From Paenibacillus algicola (lineage in GTDB: Bacteria; Bacillota; Bacilli; Paenibacillales; Paenibacillaceae), in contig NZ_CP040396.1 of assembly GCF_005577435.1 (NCBI RefSeq), positions 4,233,001 through 4,297,000 of the forward strand: a DNA stretch of 64,000 nt, given 5' to 3'. Position numbers and translations under genes: made by a program. Positions 52,798-60,971 of this stretch are shown piece by piece; positions within the stretch are counted from its first letter, which is position 1; every line of letters begins with the position of its first letter. A model generated the notes under the pieces. It made no database searches, was not told the origin of the DNA, and saw only the letters and a list, made by a program, of their open reading frames with translations.

Positions 52798-55044
52798 GTG
52801 ATGAAATACAGCTACTTGAAAAAATTGTTTATGTACAGTTTATTCTTGGGTGCCCTGCCTGTCATCGTCATGGGTGTATTCTCGTATGACCGGACCTCAA
52901 CCGTGGTTGAGCAAAAGGTCAATGAGGCCAACCGGCAGATTTTGAGCTCGGCCATGAATAGCATTGATCATAAACTGGAAACCGCATATGTTATGGCAAC
53001 ACAGTTCACCAATTCTACCCAGGCCGTTTCCGCCCTGAATATGGACCTTGACCGGTCCCAATTTGAAACCGTCTCCGAGCTGATCAAGACGATTCAGGGA
53101 TTTCAAGTGTTTGATTATGTGGCGAGTGTCCATTTTGTGAATCTGGAGAAGCGTTGGGTTATTACCAATAAAGGACTGGAGCGCCTGGACGAAGAGGAAG
53201 AGCTGGCCGAATGGACGGCGCTGCTGTCAGAGCCCCGAAATACACAATGGGTGACCAGCGCCAGCGGCGGCATCAGCCTGATCAAGCCGCTGCCTTTTCT
53301 GACCACGAAGTCACCTCCCCAAGGGGCCTTTGTCATGCGGTTCTCCCCGCGGCTGTTTAACTCGCTCGTCCGCAGTGAAAGCTACGGGGATACCGTCATT
53401 TATAACGAGAATATGGAGCTAATATTCCGGAATTCAGAAACGCTGAGCTCTCCGGAGCAGCAGGATCAGCTGGAGCTGAAGCTAAGCGCAGAGTCCGGAG
53501 AAACCTCGCAGCAGGAGAACGTTCGGTTCGAGCTGGCCGGTGCTCCTGCTCTGGCTATGGTGGAGGACTCTGTCTTTAACGGCTGGAAATATGTATCCCT
53601 CGTACACTTGTCCGATATTACCGAGGAATCGAAGGCCATTGGCTGGGTCACTCTGCTGATGTGCCTGGTCATTCTGAGCATTACGCTGGGGCTTGCCTGG
53701 CAGGGCTCGAAGATGTTCTACTCTCCCATTCGCGTGCTTCGGGATCTCGTGGCGGATTCGGACGATGCTCATCCGCAGGCCTCCGATGAGCTGCAATATA
53801 TCCGCACCGGGATTCAGGGGCTGCTCGGGAACAAGCTGGAGCTGCAAAAGCAGCTGCAGAAGCAGTTTCCTTATCTGCATGAGCTGTTTGTAATGAAGCT
53901 GTTTCTCGGTCAATGGAGCAACAAGGAGATTCAGGAGCATATTGAACGATACAATATTGATTCGGATTGGGAGCAATTCAGTGTATTTACCCTCAAGATT
54001 TATTCTTTGGAGCATTCCCGCTTCGACGAAGAGGATTCAAGCCTGATTCTTTACGCCATTCTAAACATGATGGAGGAAATTCTCACGCCGTCACAGCCTT
54101 TTAAGCCGGTCATTATGAATGAAAGCTGTGCCGCAGTGTTCGTCAGTCCTCGCAGCGCAGAGGGCCCGGCACCGGAGGAGCTTCTGATGCAGACCTGCAA
54201 GGAGATTGAGGACAAAATCCAAGCCTTCCTGGGACTGGACATCCAGCTTGGAGTCAGTCGGCCGCACACCCAGCTGGAGCAGGTGTCTATGGCGTTCGCC
54301 GAATCCACCGCTGCGCTGCGCTTCTGTCAGCGGACTGGTTACCGCGGTGTGATGAAGTCTGAGGACGTGGATCCTGGCAGACTTCCGCAAATGACTTATC
54401 CGGCCCACTGGGAGCAGGAGCTGCTGGAGGCGCTGCAAAGTGAAGACCGCGAGGCTGCAAAAGAGCTGGTGGACCGCATTTTGACAGAGGTCGAGACCCG
54501 GCAGTACACCTTGATGGAAGCCCAGGTGCTGTTCTACCAGCTGCTGGTCAAGATGATGAGCCTGCTGCAATGGGATGAGCAGTCGCTGAAGAAAATGCTG
54601 CTGGATGTGGAGTACGTTCAGGCGATGTTCCGTACCACTACGTTCGAGGAGCTGGGTCAGTGGTTTACCTCCGTCGGCATGGAGCAGCTATTCCAGCTGC
54701 TCTCCACCCGGGAAGAATCGCATCAAGGCCAGATTGCCCAGCAGATCAAGCAGCTGGTACAAAGCCGCTTTGAAGAGAATTTAACGCTGGAAGCCATTGC
54801 CGATCTGATGAACTTCAATGCCAATTATCTAAGCCGCGTCTTCAAGAAGGAAGTAGGCATGAGCTTCAGCGAATATATGGCGATCACCAAGCTGGAGATG
54901 GCCAAGCATTTGCTGACGACCAGTGATCTGAAGGTGCAGGAGGTTGCCGAGAAGCTTCACTATCAGAGCACCACTGCCTTCATCCGGTACTTCCGAAAAA
55001 TGGAAGGCATGACCCCTTCCAGTTACCGGAAAATGAACGAATAG
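52798..55044 (+). CDS. Membrane AraC-type regulator, YesS-like
   Basis: 748 residues; GTG 9 bases after GGGGAG. Helix 1 (about 8-28), extracellular sensor (about 30-280), helix 2 (about 285-305), a linker, then a cytoplasmic part ending in an AraC DNA-binding domain (about 645-745: LTLEAIADLMNFNANYLSRVFKKEVGMSFSEYM ... VQEVAEKLHYQSTTAFIRYFRKMEGMTPSSYRK). This layout is common next to LplABC-type sugar importers in Paenibacillus, which it likely controls through the repeated upstream blocks described here. Confidence 0.9.
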   Translation: MMKYSYLKKLFMYSLFLGALPVIVMGVFSYDRTSTVVEQKVNEANRQILSSAMNSIDHKLETAYVMATQFTNSTQAVSALNMDLDRSQFETVSELIKTIQGFQVFDYVASVHFVNLEKRWVITNKGLERLDEEEELAEWTALLSEPRNTQWVTSASGGISLIKPLPFLTTKSPPQGAFVMRFSPRLFNSLVRSESYGDTVIYNENMELIFRNSETLSSPEQQDQLELKLSAESGETSQQENVRFELAGAPALAMVEDSVFNGWKYVSLVHLSDITEESKAIGWVTLLMCLVILSITLGLAWQGSKMFYSPIRVLRDLVADSDDAHPQASDELQYIRTGIQGLLGNKLELQKQLQKQFPYLHELFVMKLFLGQWSNKEIQEHIERYNIDSDWEQFSVFTLKIYSLEHSRFDEEDSSLILYAILNMMEEILTPSQPFKPVIMNESCAAVFVSPRSAEGPAPEELLMQTCKEIEDKIQAFLGLDIQLGVSRPHTQLEQVSMAFAESTAALRFCQRTGYRGVMKSEDVDPGRLPQMTYPAHWEQELLEALQSEDREAAKELVDRILTEVETRQYTLMEAQVLFYQLLVKMMSLLQWDEQSLKKMLLDVEYVQAMFRTTTFEELGQWFTSVGMEQLFQLLSTREESHQGQIAQQIKQLVQSRFEENLTLEAIADLMNFNANYLSRVFKKEVGMSFSEYMAITKLEMAKHLLTTSDLKVQEVAEKLHYQSTTAFIRYFRKMEGMTPSSYRKMNE

Positions 55045-55051
55045 CATCTGA

Positions 55052-55087
55052 AAGCGCATCCTCTTCCACTCAGGGGATGCGCTTTTG
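55052..55087 (+). terminator. Terminator after the AraC-type gene
   Basis: AAGCGCATCC pairs with GGATGCGCTT and runs into TTGTGT. Confidence 0.8.
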
Positions 55088-55091
55088 TGTC

Positions 55092-55230
55092 TATAATCAT
55101 TATCTCGACATGTGCAGCAGATGACCTTCACACCGGGCTTTTCGGCACTTTTTTGGCCATTCCAGGGATTATTATGCCTATTTCATATGCACCAGACGAC
55201 CCCCGAGATGTGATGAAGGTGCATATAGAC
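55092..55230 (+). promoter_or_regulatory. Conserved upstream region A (before the permease operon)
   Basis: Contains TATAATCATTATCTCGACA (55092-55110) and, about 100 bases on, CATATGCACCAG...GATGTGATGAAGGTGCATATAGAC (55194-55230). Both blocks recur before binding proteins 2 and 3 at similar spacing. Probable regulator site plus promoter. Confidence 0.6.
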
Positions 55231-55285
55231 TATTGATCCGGATGGGGTTAAGGTTGGTGTACAAAAGCAAAGAGGAGGAAGCCAC

Positions 55286-56212
55286 ATGCAGCGCATTCAA
55301 AACAATCAACGAAGCTGGCGGCGTGATTTGCTGAGAGACCGTTGGTTATATGTAATGCTGTTACCCGGCATTATTTATTTTCTAGTCTATAAGTACTTAC
55401 CCATGTGGGGCGTGATCATTGCCTTTCAAAACTATTCCCCTGCACTGGGCATTCTGGACAGCGCCTGGGTCGGACTGAAGCACTTCAATCGATTGTTCTC
55501 CGAGCCTACCTTCTGGCAGCTGTTCCGCAACACCTTATTATTGTCGCTGTACCAGATCGTCTTCTTCTTCCCGATTCCGATCATTCTCGCTCTCATGCTG
55601 AATGAGCTGAAGAATCAGGTGTTCAAGCGGTTCGTACAGACGATCATCTACATTCCGCACTTTGTATCCTGGGTCGTTATCGTCGGTATCAGTTATTTGT
55701 TCCTCACACCTGAAGGCGGTTTCATCAATGAAGCCATCGCAGCAACGGGGAATGACAAGGTCAACTTCCTGATGAGTGAAGACTGGTTCAGAACGCTTCA
55801 AATCGGCCAGGTCATCTGGAAAGAAGCTGGATGGGGTACAATCATCTTCCTGGCAGCCTTGGCCGGTGTCGATCCTCAGCTGTATGAAGCAGCCCGGATG
55901 GACGGTGCAAACCGCTGGAGACAGCTGTGGCACATTACACTGCCTGCGCTGAAGAGCACCATCATTATCCTGTTTATCCTGAGACTTGGCGATATTCTGG
56001 AGCAGGGCGCCGAGCATATCTTGCTCTTGCTCAACGCGCTTAACCGTCAAGTTGGTGAAGTTTTTGACACATATGTCTACACGGTGGGCTTGCTGCAAGG
56101 TAACTTCAGTTACAGCGCCGCGGTCGGACTATTCAAATCACTCGTCGGCCTGATCCTCGTACTTGTTGCGAATTATACAGCCAAGAAGGCAGGCGAAGAG
56201 GGGGTGTTTTAG
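55286..56212 (+). CDS. Sugar ABC permease, LplB-like
   Basis: 308 residues, ATG 7-8 bases after GAGGAGG. Six helices with the EAA loop YEAARMDGANRWRQLWHITLPAL. Start LLPGIIYFLVYKYLPMWGVIIAFQNY is typical of the LplB/YtcP-type importers for oligosaccharides. No ATPase gene is in the operon; such importers use a shared MsmX-type ATPase. Stop is 3 bp before the next gene. Confidence 0.92.
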   Translation: MQRIQNNQRSWRRDLLRDRWLYVMLLPGIIYFLVYKYLPMWGVIIAFQNYSPALGILDSAWVGLKHFNRLFSEPTFWQLFRNTLLLSLYQIVFFFPIPIILALMLNELKNQVFKRFVQTIIYIPHFVSWVVIVGISYLFLTPEGGFINEAIAATGNDKVNFLMSEDWFRTLQIGQVIWKEAGWGTIIFLAALAGVDPQLYEAARMDGANRWRQLWHITLPALKSTIIILFILRLGDILEQGAEHILLLLNALNRQVGEVFDTYVYTVGLLQGNFSYSAAVGLFKSLVGLILVLVANYTAKKAGEEGVF

Positions 56213-56215
56213 ATC

Positions 56216-57100
56216 ATGTCTAACAGTGCAATGAAAGAAACTGCAGGTGAAAAGGCGTTTGACTGGGTCAATATGTTTCTATTGCTCGTCATTTCACTAG
56301 TCATGCTGTTCCCGTTCGTTTACATTACGGCCCTGTCCTTCTCCGATGAGAAGAGCATTGCCGAGGGTGGATTGATCCTGTTTCCCAAGGGCTTCTCTCT
56401 AGCCGCCTATAAATACATTTTCTCGACAGACACTTTGATGCAGGGTCTCTATAACTCGATTCTGATCACCGTCGGCGGAACCATCGTCAACCTGGTCATG
56501 ACGAGCCTGATGGCTTACCCGCTTTCGAAGGTACATCTGAGAGGACGTAAACTGATCCTGATGTTCGTAGTATTCACCATCCTGTTCAGCGGTGGCTTGA
56601 TCCCGACGTTCCTCGTGGTAAAATGGACCGGACTGCTTGACAGCCTATGGTCGGTTATCATCCCGACCTCGATCAGTGCCTTCTATCTGATCATTCTCAA
56701 GAACTTTTTCCAGCAAATTCCGGATGGACTTGAAGAATCCGCCAAGATTGACGGCGCCAACGACCTGGTCGTGCTCGTTCGTATCGTCCTGCCGTTGTCT
56801 TTGCCCGCTATGGCTACCTTCGCGCTGTTCTATGCGGTCAGTCACTGGAACATGTACTTCCAGGCAATCCTGTACATTAGCGATAACACCAAGTGGCCGA
56901 TTCAGGTGCTCCTGAGACAGATTGTTATCCTGTCCCAAAGCTCCGTAGGCTCAAGCTCATCCCTGGATGAAACGGTGCTTCCACCACAGTCCATCAAAAT
57001 GGCCGTAATCGTGTTTGCAACGATTCCAATCATGCTCGTGTATCCGTTTTTACAGAAGCATTTTGCCAAAGGCGTCATGCTTGGCTCTGTGAAGGGCTAA
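56216..57100 (+). CDS. Sugar ABC permease, LplC-like
   Basis: 294 residues. Six helices with EAA loop LEESAKIDGANDLVVLVRIVLPLS. It forms the second half of the heterodimeric importer. ATG follows GAAGAGGGGG that lies at the end of the permease-1 gene. The C-terminal YPFLQKHFAKGVMLGSVKG is the usual family end. Confidence 0.92.
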   Translation: MSNSAMKETAGEKAFDWVNMFLLLVISLVMLFPFVYITALSFSDEKSIAEGGLILFPKGFSLAAYKYIFSTDTLMQGLYNSILITVGGTIVNLVMTSLMAYPLSKVHLRGRKLILMFVVFTILFSGGLIPTFLVVKWTGLLDSLWSVIIPTSISAFYLIILKNFFQQIPDGLEESAKIDGANDLVVLVRIVLPLSLPAMATFALFYAVSHWNMYFQAILYISDNTKWPIQVLLRQIVILSQSSVGSSSSLDETVLPPQSIKMAVIVFATIPIMLVYPFLQKHFAKGVMLGSVKG

Positions 57101-57122
57101 ATAGATAAGGGAGGTTATGTTC

Positions 57123-58619
57123 ATGAAAAAGAAAGGTAAAGTTTTCAGCTTATTGTCCACTGCGTTACTTGTTGGCGTTGTAGGCTGCAGTAATGGAGGC
57201 TCCACAGCCAACGAGGGTAACGGCACGAATGCCGATTCTGACAAGCCATTTGAAATGAGCTTACTGTTCCACTATGAGACGGAGCCGCCAAAGAATGACT
57301 CCGACATTATGAAGATGATCGAAGAGTACACCAATACCAATATCGACGTTCAATCGGTTCCATCTTCAACCAGCGCAGAGAAGTTCAACGTTACTGTCGC
57401 TTCCGGCAACTTCCCGACTGCGATCAAAACGTTCTACGAAGTACCGGTTGTCAATGCGATCAAAACCGGCGTGTTCTGGGAAATCGGCCCTTACCTGAAA
57501 GACTACCCGAACCTGTCTGCGATCAACCCGCAGGTGTATGACAACATGAAGGTCCAAGGTAAAATTTATGGCGTTCCATCCGTTCGTGACTTGGCGCGGA
57601 ACACCATGACGTACCGTAAAGACTGGCTGGAAAAGCTCGGTCTGCCGGAGCCAACAACCGTGGATGAATTCTACAACATGCTTAAAGCGTTCACTACTCA
57701 GGATCCGGACGGTAACGGGAAAGACGATACCTACGGCCTGATCGAAAATAACGCACTGTTCAACATGGATATGATCACCGCTTACTTCGGTGCACCGAAC
57801 CAGTGGGGCGTGGAAGATGGCAAGCTGATTCCATCCTTCCAAACCGAAGCTTATCTGGAGGCGCTGCAATTCTACCGCAAGCTGTTTGACGAGAAGATTA
57901 TTAACCAGGACTTCCCGATTACATCCCGTGATAACTGGTTCAAGCTGTGGGATTCCGGTAAAGCCGGCACCATGCGCCAGGTAACCAGCACAGCAGTAGC
58001 CCGCGAACGCGGCGCACAGAAGGTAGATCCGAATGCGAAGGTCGACATGGTTTCCTTGCTTGAAGGACCACGCGGCACTGCAATCTACTCCGAAGCAGGA
58101 AACAACGGCTTCTTCCTGATCTCCAAGTCTGCGGTGAAAACCGAAGAAGAGCTGAAGAAAGTGCTGGAATTCTTCGACAAGCTGATGGATGAAGAAATGT
58201 CCAACCTCTTCTACTGGGGTCTGGAAGGTCAAACCTACACCGTTACGGATGGTAAAGCTCAGCATACCGACAAAGAAGCTTTTGACAGAATGCTCTCCCC
58301 TTACACCCAGCTGGCTGTAGGCAAGCTGATCGACAACGCGACACCAGGCGTGCTGCAGCCACTGGAGCAGCAAGCACTGGATATGAACAAAGAGAACGAA
58401 GCGGTCGCTCTGGCGAACCCGGCCCTGACTCTGGATTCCGAAACGAATACCGAGAAAGGTGCTCAGCTGATGAAGATTATCGAGGATGCCCGCATCAAGT
58501 TTATCCTGGGTGAAATCGACGAAGCCGGCTGGCAGGCTGCTGTAGATCAATGGAAGAAAGACGGCGGTCAGCAAATCATGGATGAATTCACTGCCGCTTA
58601 CAATGAAGTGAACAAGTAA
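57123..58619 (+). CDS. Sugar-binding lipoprotein 1 (LplA-like)
   Basis: 498 residues from ATG (MKKKGKVFSLLSTALLVG), 8 bases after GGGAGG; ATG 57117 is too close. Lipobox VVGC at about 22, then a short Gly/Asn/Thr-rich linker, and a large two-lobe family-1-type domain with a calcium-loop-like DPDGNGKDDTYG near residue 195. First of three paralogs; nearly identical to protein 2 after the linker. Own terminator follows. Confidence 0.92.
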   Translation: MKKKGKVFSLLSTALLVGVVGCSNGGSTANEGNGTNADSDKPFEMSLLFHYETEPPKNDSDIMKMIEEYTNTNIDVQSVPSSTSAEKFNVTVASGNFPTAIKTFYEVPVVNAIKTGVFWEIGPYLKDYPNLSAINPQVYDNMKVQGKIYGVPSVRDLARNTMTYRKDWLEKLGLPEPTTVDEFYNMLKAFTTQDPDGNGKDDTYGLIENNALFNMDMITAYFGAPNQWGVEDGKLIPSFQTEAYLEALQFYRKLFDEKIINQDFPITSRDNWFKLWDSGKAGTMRQVTSTAVARERGAQKVDPNAKVDMVSLLEGPRGTAIYSEAGNNGFFLISKSAVKTEEELKKVLEFFDKLMDEEMSNLFYWGLEGQTYTVTDGKAQHTDKEAFDRMLSPYTQLAVGKLIDNATPGVLQPLEQQALDMNKENEAVALANPALTLDSETNTEKGAQLMKIIEDARIKFILGEIDEAGWQAAVDQWKKDGGQQIMDEFTAAYNEVNK

Positions 58620-58640
58620 GCTTCCTTCTAGATTAACGAA

Positions 58641-58674
58641 AAACCGGTCCCGCTTTGGCGGGGCCGGTTTTTTG
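58641..58674 (+). terminator. Terminator after binding protein 1
   Basis: AACCGGTCCCGC and GCGGGGCCGGTT around TTTG, then TTTTG. Confidence 0.92.
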
Positions 58675-58759
58675 TGTTTGAGCTCCACAGACCTCAATAA
58701 TCATAAGCTTGTAGTCATGTAAGCGCAATCAATTTGTCAAGAGGAAGCGTTATCATTTA

Positions 58760-58901
58760 TATAATCATTATCTGTACAGATCCATGTAAACCCTTTCATA
58801 TTAAGGTTTTTCACCGCTCCATTTCCCAGCTTTATCATGATATGTCTCTTTTCCAATATGCATTATAACACTTGCAAGGTGTGCGGAAGATGTACATAGA
58901 C
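58760..58901 (+). promoter_or_regulatory. Conserved upstream region B (before binding protein 2)
   Basis: Contains TATAATCATTATCTGTACA (58760-58778) and AATATGCA...GATGTACATAGAC (58855-58901), the same two blocks as regions A and C. A 160-base untranslated stretch then leads to the gene. Confidence 0.6.
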
Positions 58902-59061
58902 TATGGAGCTAACTGCGTTTAACGTGATATACAACAGGAAACAGCAGGCGGTCCTAAGCGGCACATCCGGTACCATCGGATGAAGCGGCCGACACCACCT
59001 CAGACTTATCTTCAATGCTGTGACCTGATCTGCTTACCAATAGAATAGGGAGGTCATGTTC

Positions 59062-60588
59062 ATGAAAAAGAAAGGTAAAGTGTTCAGTTTGTTATCCACG
59101 GCTATGCTTGTTGGCGTTGTAGGCTGCAGCGACGGTGGCTCCACCGCCACCCCGTCCAACAACACCACCCCGGATCCCGGTTCCGGCACTGAGAAAACGG
59201 CGGAGCCTGAGAAGCCATTTGAAATGAGCCTGCTGTTCCACTATGAGACGGAGCCGCCAAAGAATGACTCCGAAATCATGAAGATCATCGAAGAGTACAC
59301 CAACACCAATATTGACGTTCAATCAGTTCCATCCTCGACCGGCGCAGAGAAGTTCAATGTTACTGTCGCTTCCGGCAACTTCCCGACTGCGATCAAAACG
59401 TTCTATGATGTACCGGTTGTCAATGCGATCAAAACCGGCGTCTTCTGGGAAATCGGCCCTTACCTGAAAGACTACCCGAACCTGTCTGCCATCAACTCGC
59501 AGGTGTATGACAACATGAAGGTTCAAGGTAAAATTTATGGCGTTCCATCCGTTCGTGACTTGGCGCGGAACACCATGACGTACCGTAAAGACTGGCTGGA
59601 AAAGCTCGGTCTGCCAGAGCCAACAACAGTAGATGAATTTTACAACATGCTGAAAGCGTTCACAACCCAGGATCCGGACGGTAACGGGAAAGACGATACC
59701 TACGGCCTGATCGAAAATAATGCACTGTTCAACATGGATCTGATCACCGCTTACTTCGGTGCACCGAACCAGTGGGGCGTGGAAGATGGCAAGCTGATTC
59801 CATCCTTCCAAACCGAAGCTTATCTGGAGGCGCTGCAATTCTACCGCAAGCTGTTTGACGAGAAGATCATTAACCAGGACTTCCCGATTACATCCCGTGA
59901 TAACTGGTTCAAGCTGTGGGATTCCGGTAAAGCCGGCACCATGCGCCAGGTAACCAGCACAGCTTTAGCTCGCGAACGCGGTGCACAGAAGGTAGATCCG
60001 AATGCAAAGGTCGATATGGTTTCCTTGCTTGAAGGACCACGCGGCACTGCAATCTACTCCGAAGCAGGGAACAACGGCTTCTTCCTGATCTCCAAGTCTG
60101 CGGTGAAAACCGAAGAAGAGCTGAAGAAAGTACTGGAATTCTTCGACAAGCTGATGGATGAAGAAATGTCCAACCTCTTCTACTGGGGTCTGGAAGGTGA
60201 AACCTACACCGTTACGGATGGTAAAGCTCAGCATACCGACAAAGAAGCTTTTGACAGAATGCTCTCCCCTTACACCCAGCTGGCTGTAGGCAAGCTGATC
60301 GACAACGCGACACCAGGCGTGCTGCAGCCACTGGAGCAGCAAGCACTGGATATGAACAAAGAGAACGAAGCGGTCGCTCTGGCGAACCCGGCCCTGACTC
60401 TGGATTCCGAAACGAATACCGAGAAAGGTGCTCAGCTGATGAAGATTATCGAGGATGCCCGCATCAAGTTTATCCTGGGTGAAATCGACGAAGCCGGCTG
60501 GCAGGCTGCTGTAGACCAATGGAAGAAAGACGGCGGTCAGCAAATCATGGATGAATTCACTGCCGCTTACAGTGAAGTGAACAAGTAA
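59062..60588 (+). CDS. Sugar-binding lipoprotein 2 (LplA-like)
   Basis: 508 residues, ATG 8 bases after GGGAGG. Same build as protein 1 with a longer Pro/Thr-rich linker after the lipobox Cys (ATPSNNTTPDPGSGTEKTAE). From the linker on, it differs from protein 1 by about a dozen residues, and even the terminator and the bases after the stop codon agree. A recent duplication or gene conversion. Confidence 0.92.
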   Translation: MKKKGKVFSLLSTAMLVGVVGCSDGGSTATPSNNTTPDPGSGTEKTAEPEKPFEMSLLFHYETEPPKNDSEIMKIIEEYTNTNIDVQSVPSSTGAEKFNVTVASGNFPTAIKTFYDVPVVNAIKTGVFWEIGPYLKDYPNLSAINSQVYDNMKVQGKIYGVPSVRDLARNTMTYRKDWLEKLGLPEPTTVDEFYNMLKAFTTQDPDGNGKDDTYGLIENNALFNMDLITAYFGAPNQWGVEDGKLIPSFQTEAYLEALQFYRKLFDEKIINQDFPITSRDNWFKLWDSGKAGTMRQVTSTALARERGAQKVDPNAKVDMVSLLEGPRGTAIYSEAGNNGFFLISKSAVKTEEELKKVLEFFDKLMDEEMSNLFYWGLEGETYTVTDGKAQHTDKEAFDRMLSPYTQLAVGKLIDNATPGVLQPLEQQALDMNKENEAVALANPALTLDSETNTEKGAQLMKIIEDARIKFILGEIDEAGWQAAVDQWKKDGGQQIMDEFTAAYSEVNK

Positions 60589-60611
60589 GCTTCCTTCTAG
60601 ATTGCACGAAA

Positions 60612-60644
60612 TACCGGTCCCGCTTTGGCGGGGCCGGTTTTTTG
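60612..60644 (+). terminator. Terminator after binding protein 2
   Basis: ACCGGTCCCGC and GCGGGGCCGGT around TTTG, then TTTTTG; near copy of the one after protein 1. Confidence 0.92.
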
Positions 60645-60676
60645 TCGTTCAGGGATGCTCTGCATGCTGATCTGTC

Positions 60677-60817
60677 TATAATCATCATCTCGACAAGTGA
60701 CGCAGAGCGCGCAGCCACAGGCTTTCCAACGCTTTTTCACCCAAGGAAGGGATTATTGTATGTAATTTCTAATATGCACCAGAATACCCTCTAGATGTGA
60801 TAAAGGTGTACATAGAC
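60677..60817 (+). promoter_or_regulatory. Conserved upstream region C (before binding protein 3)
   Basis: Contains TATAATCATCATCTCGACA (60677-60695) and AATATGCACCAG...GATGTGATAAAGGTGTACATAGAC (60771-60817). It is closer to region A than to B. Confidence 0.6.
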
Positions 60818-60872
60818 GTCCGTACGAGATGCATTTAAAGTAAATGTACCTACAGGAAAAAGGAGGGAATCT

Positions 60873-60905
60873 ATGCACCTGAAGTTCTCGCGGCGCAGCT
60901 GCTGA
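60873..60905 (+). CDS. 10-residue leader ORF before binding protein 3
   Basis: ATG 6 bases after AAAAAGGAGG encodes MHLKFSRRSC. The ribosome site is perfect, but the peptide is tiny. The distance from region C to this ATG (55 bases) equals that from region A to the permease ATG (55-56 bases), so it may be the stub of a lost permease copy rather than a functional leader. Confidence 0.4.
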   Translation: MHLKFSRRSC

Positions 60906-60971
60906 TCTGATCTCTTAGGGTCTCTTCTGCGATGCCCCTTTGCTCATTCACTATTATAGGGAGGTTATTTT

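Noticed and set aside
57366..58697. 443-codon minus-strand frame, also repeated opposite the second binding protein
   Set aside because: Antisense to a clear lipoprotein gene; its recurrence simply reflects the gene duplication.
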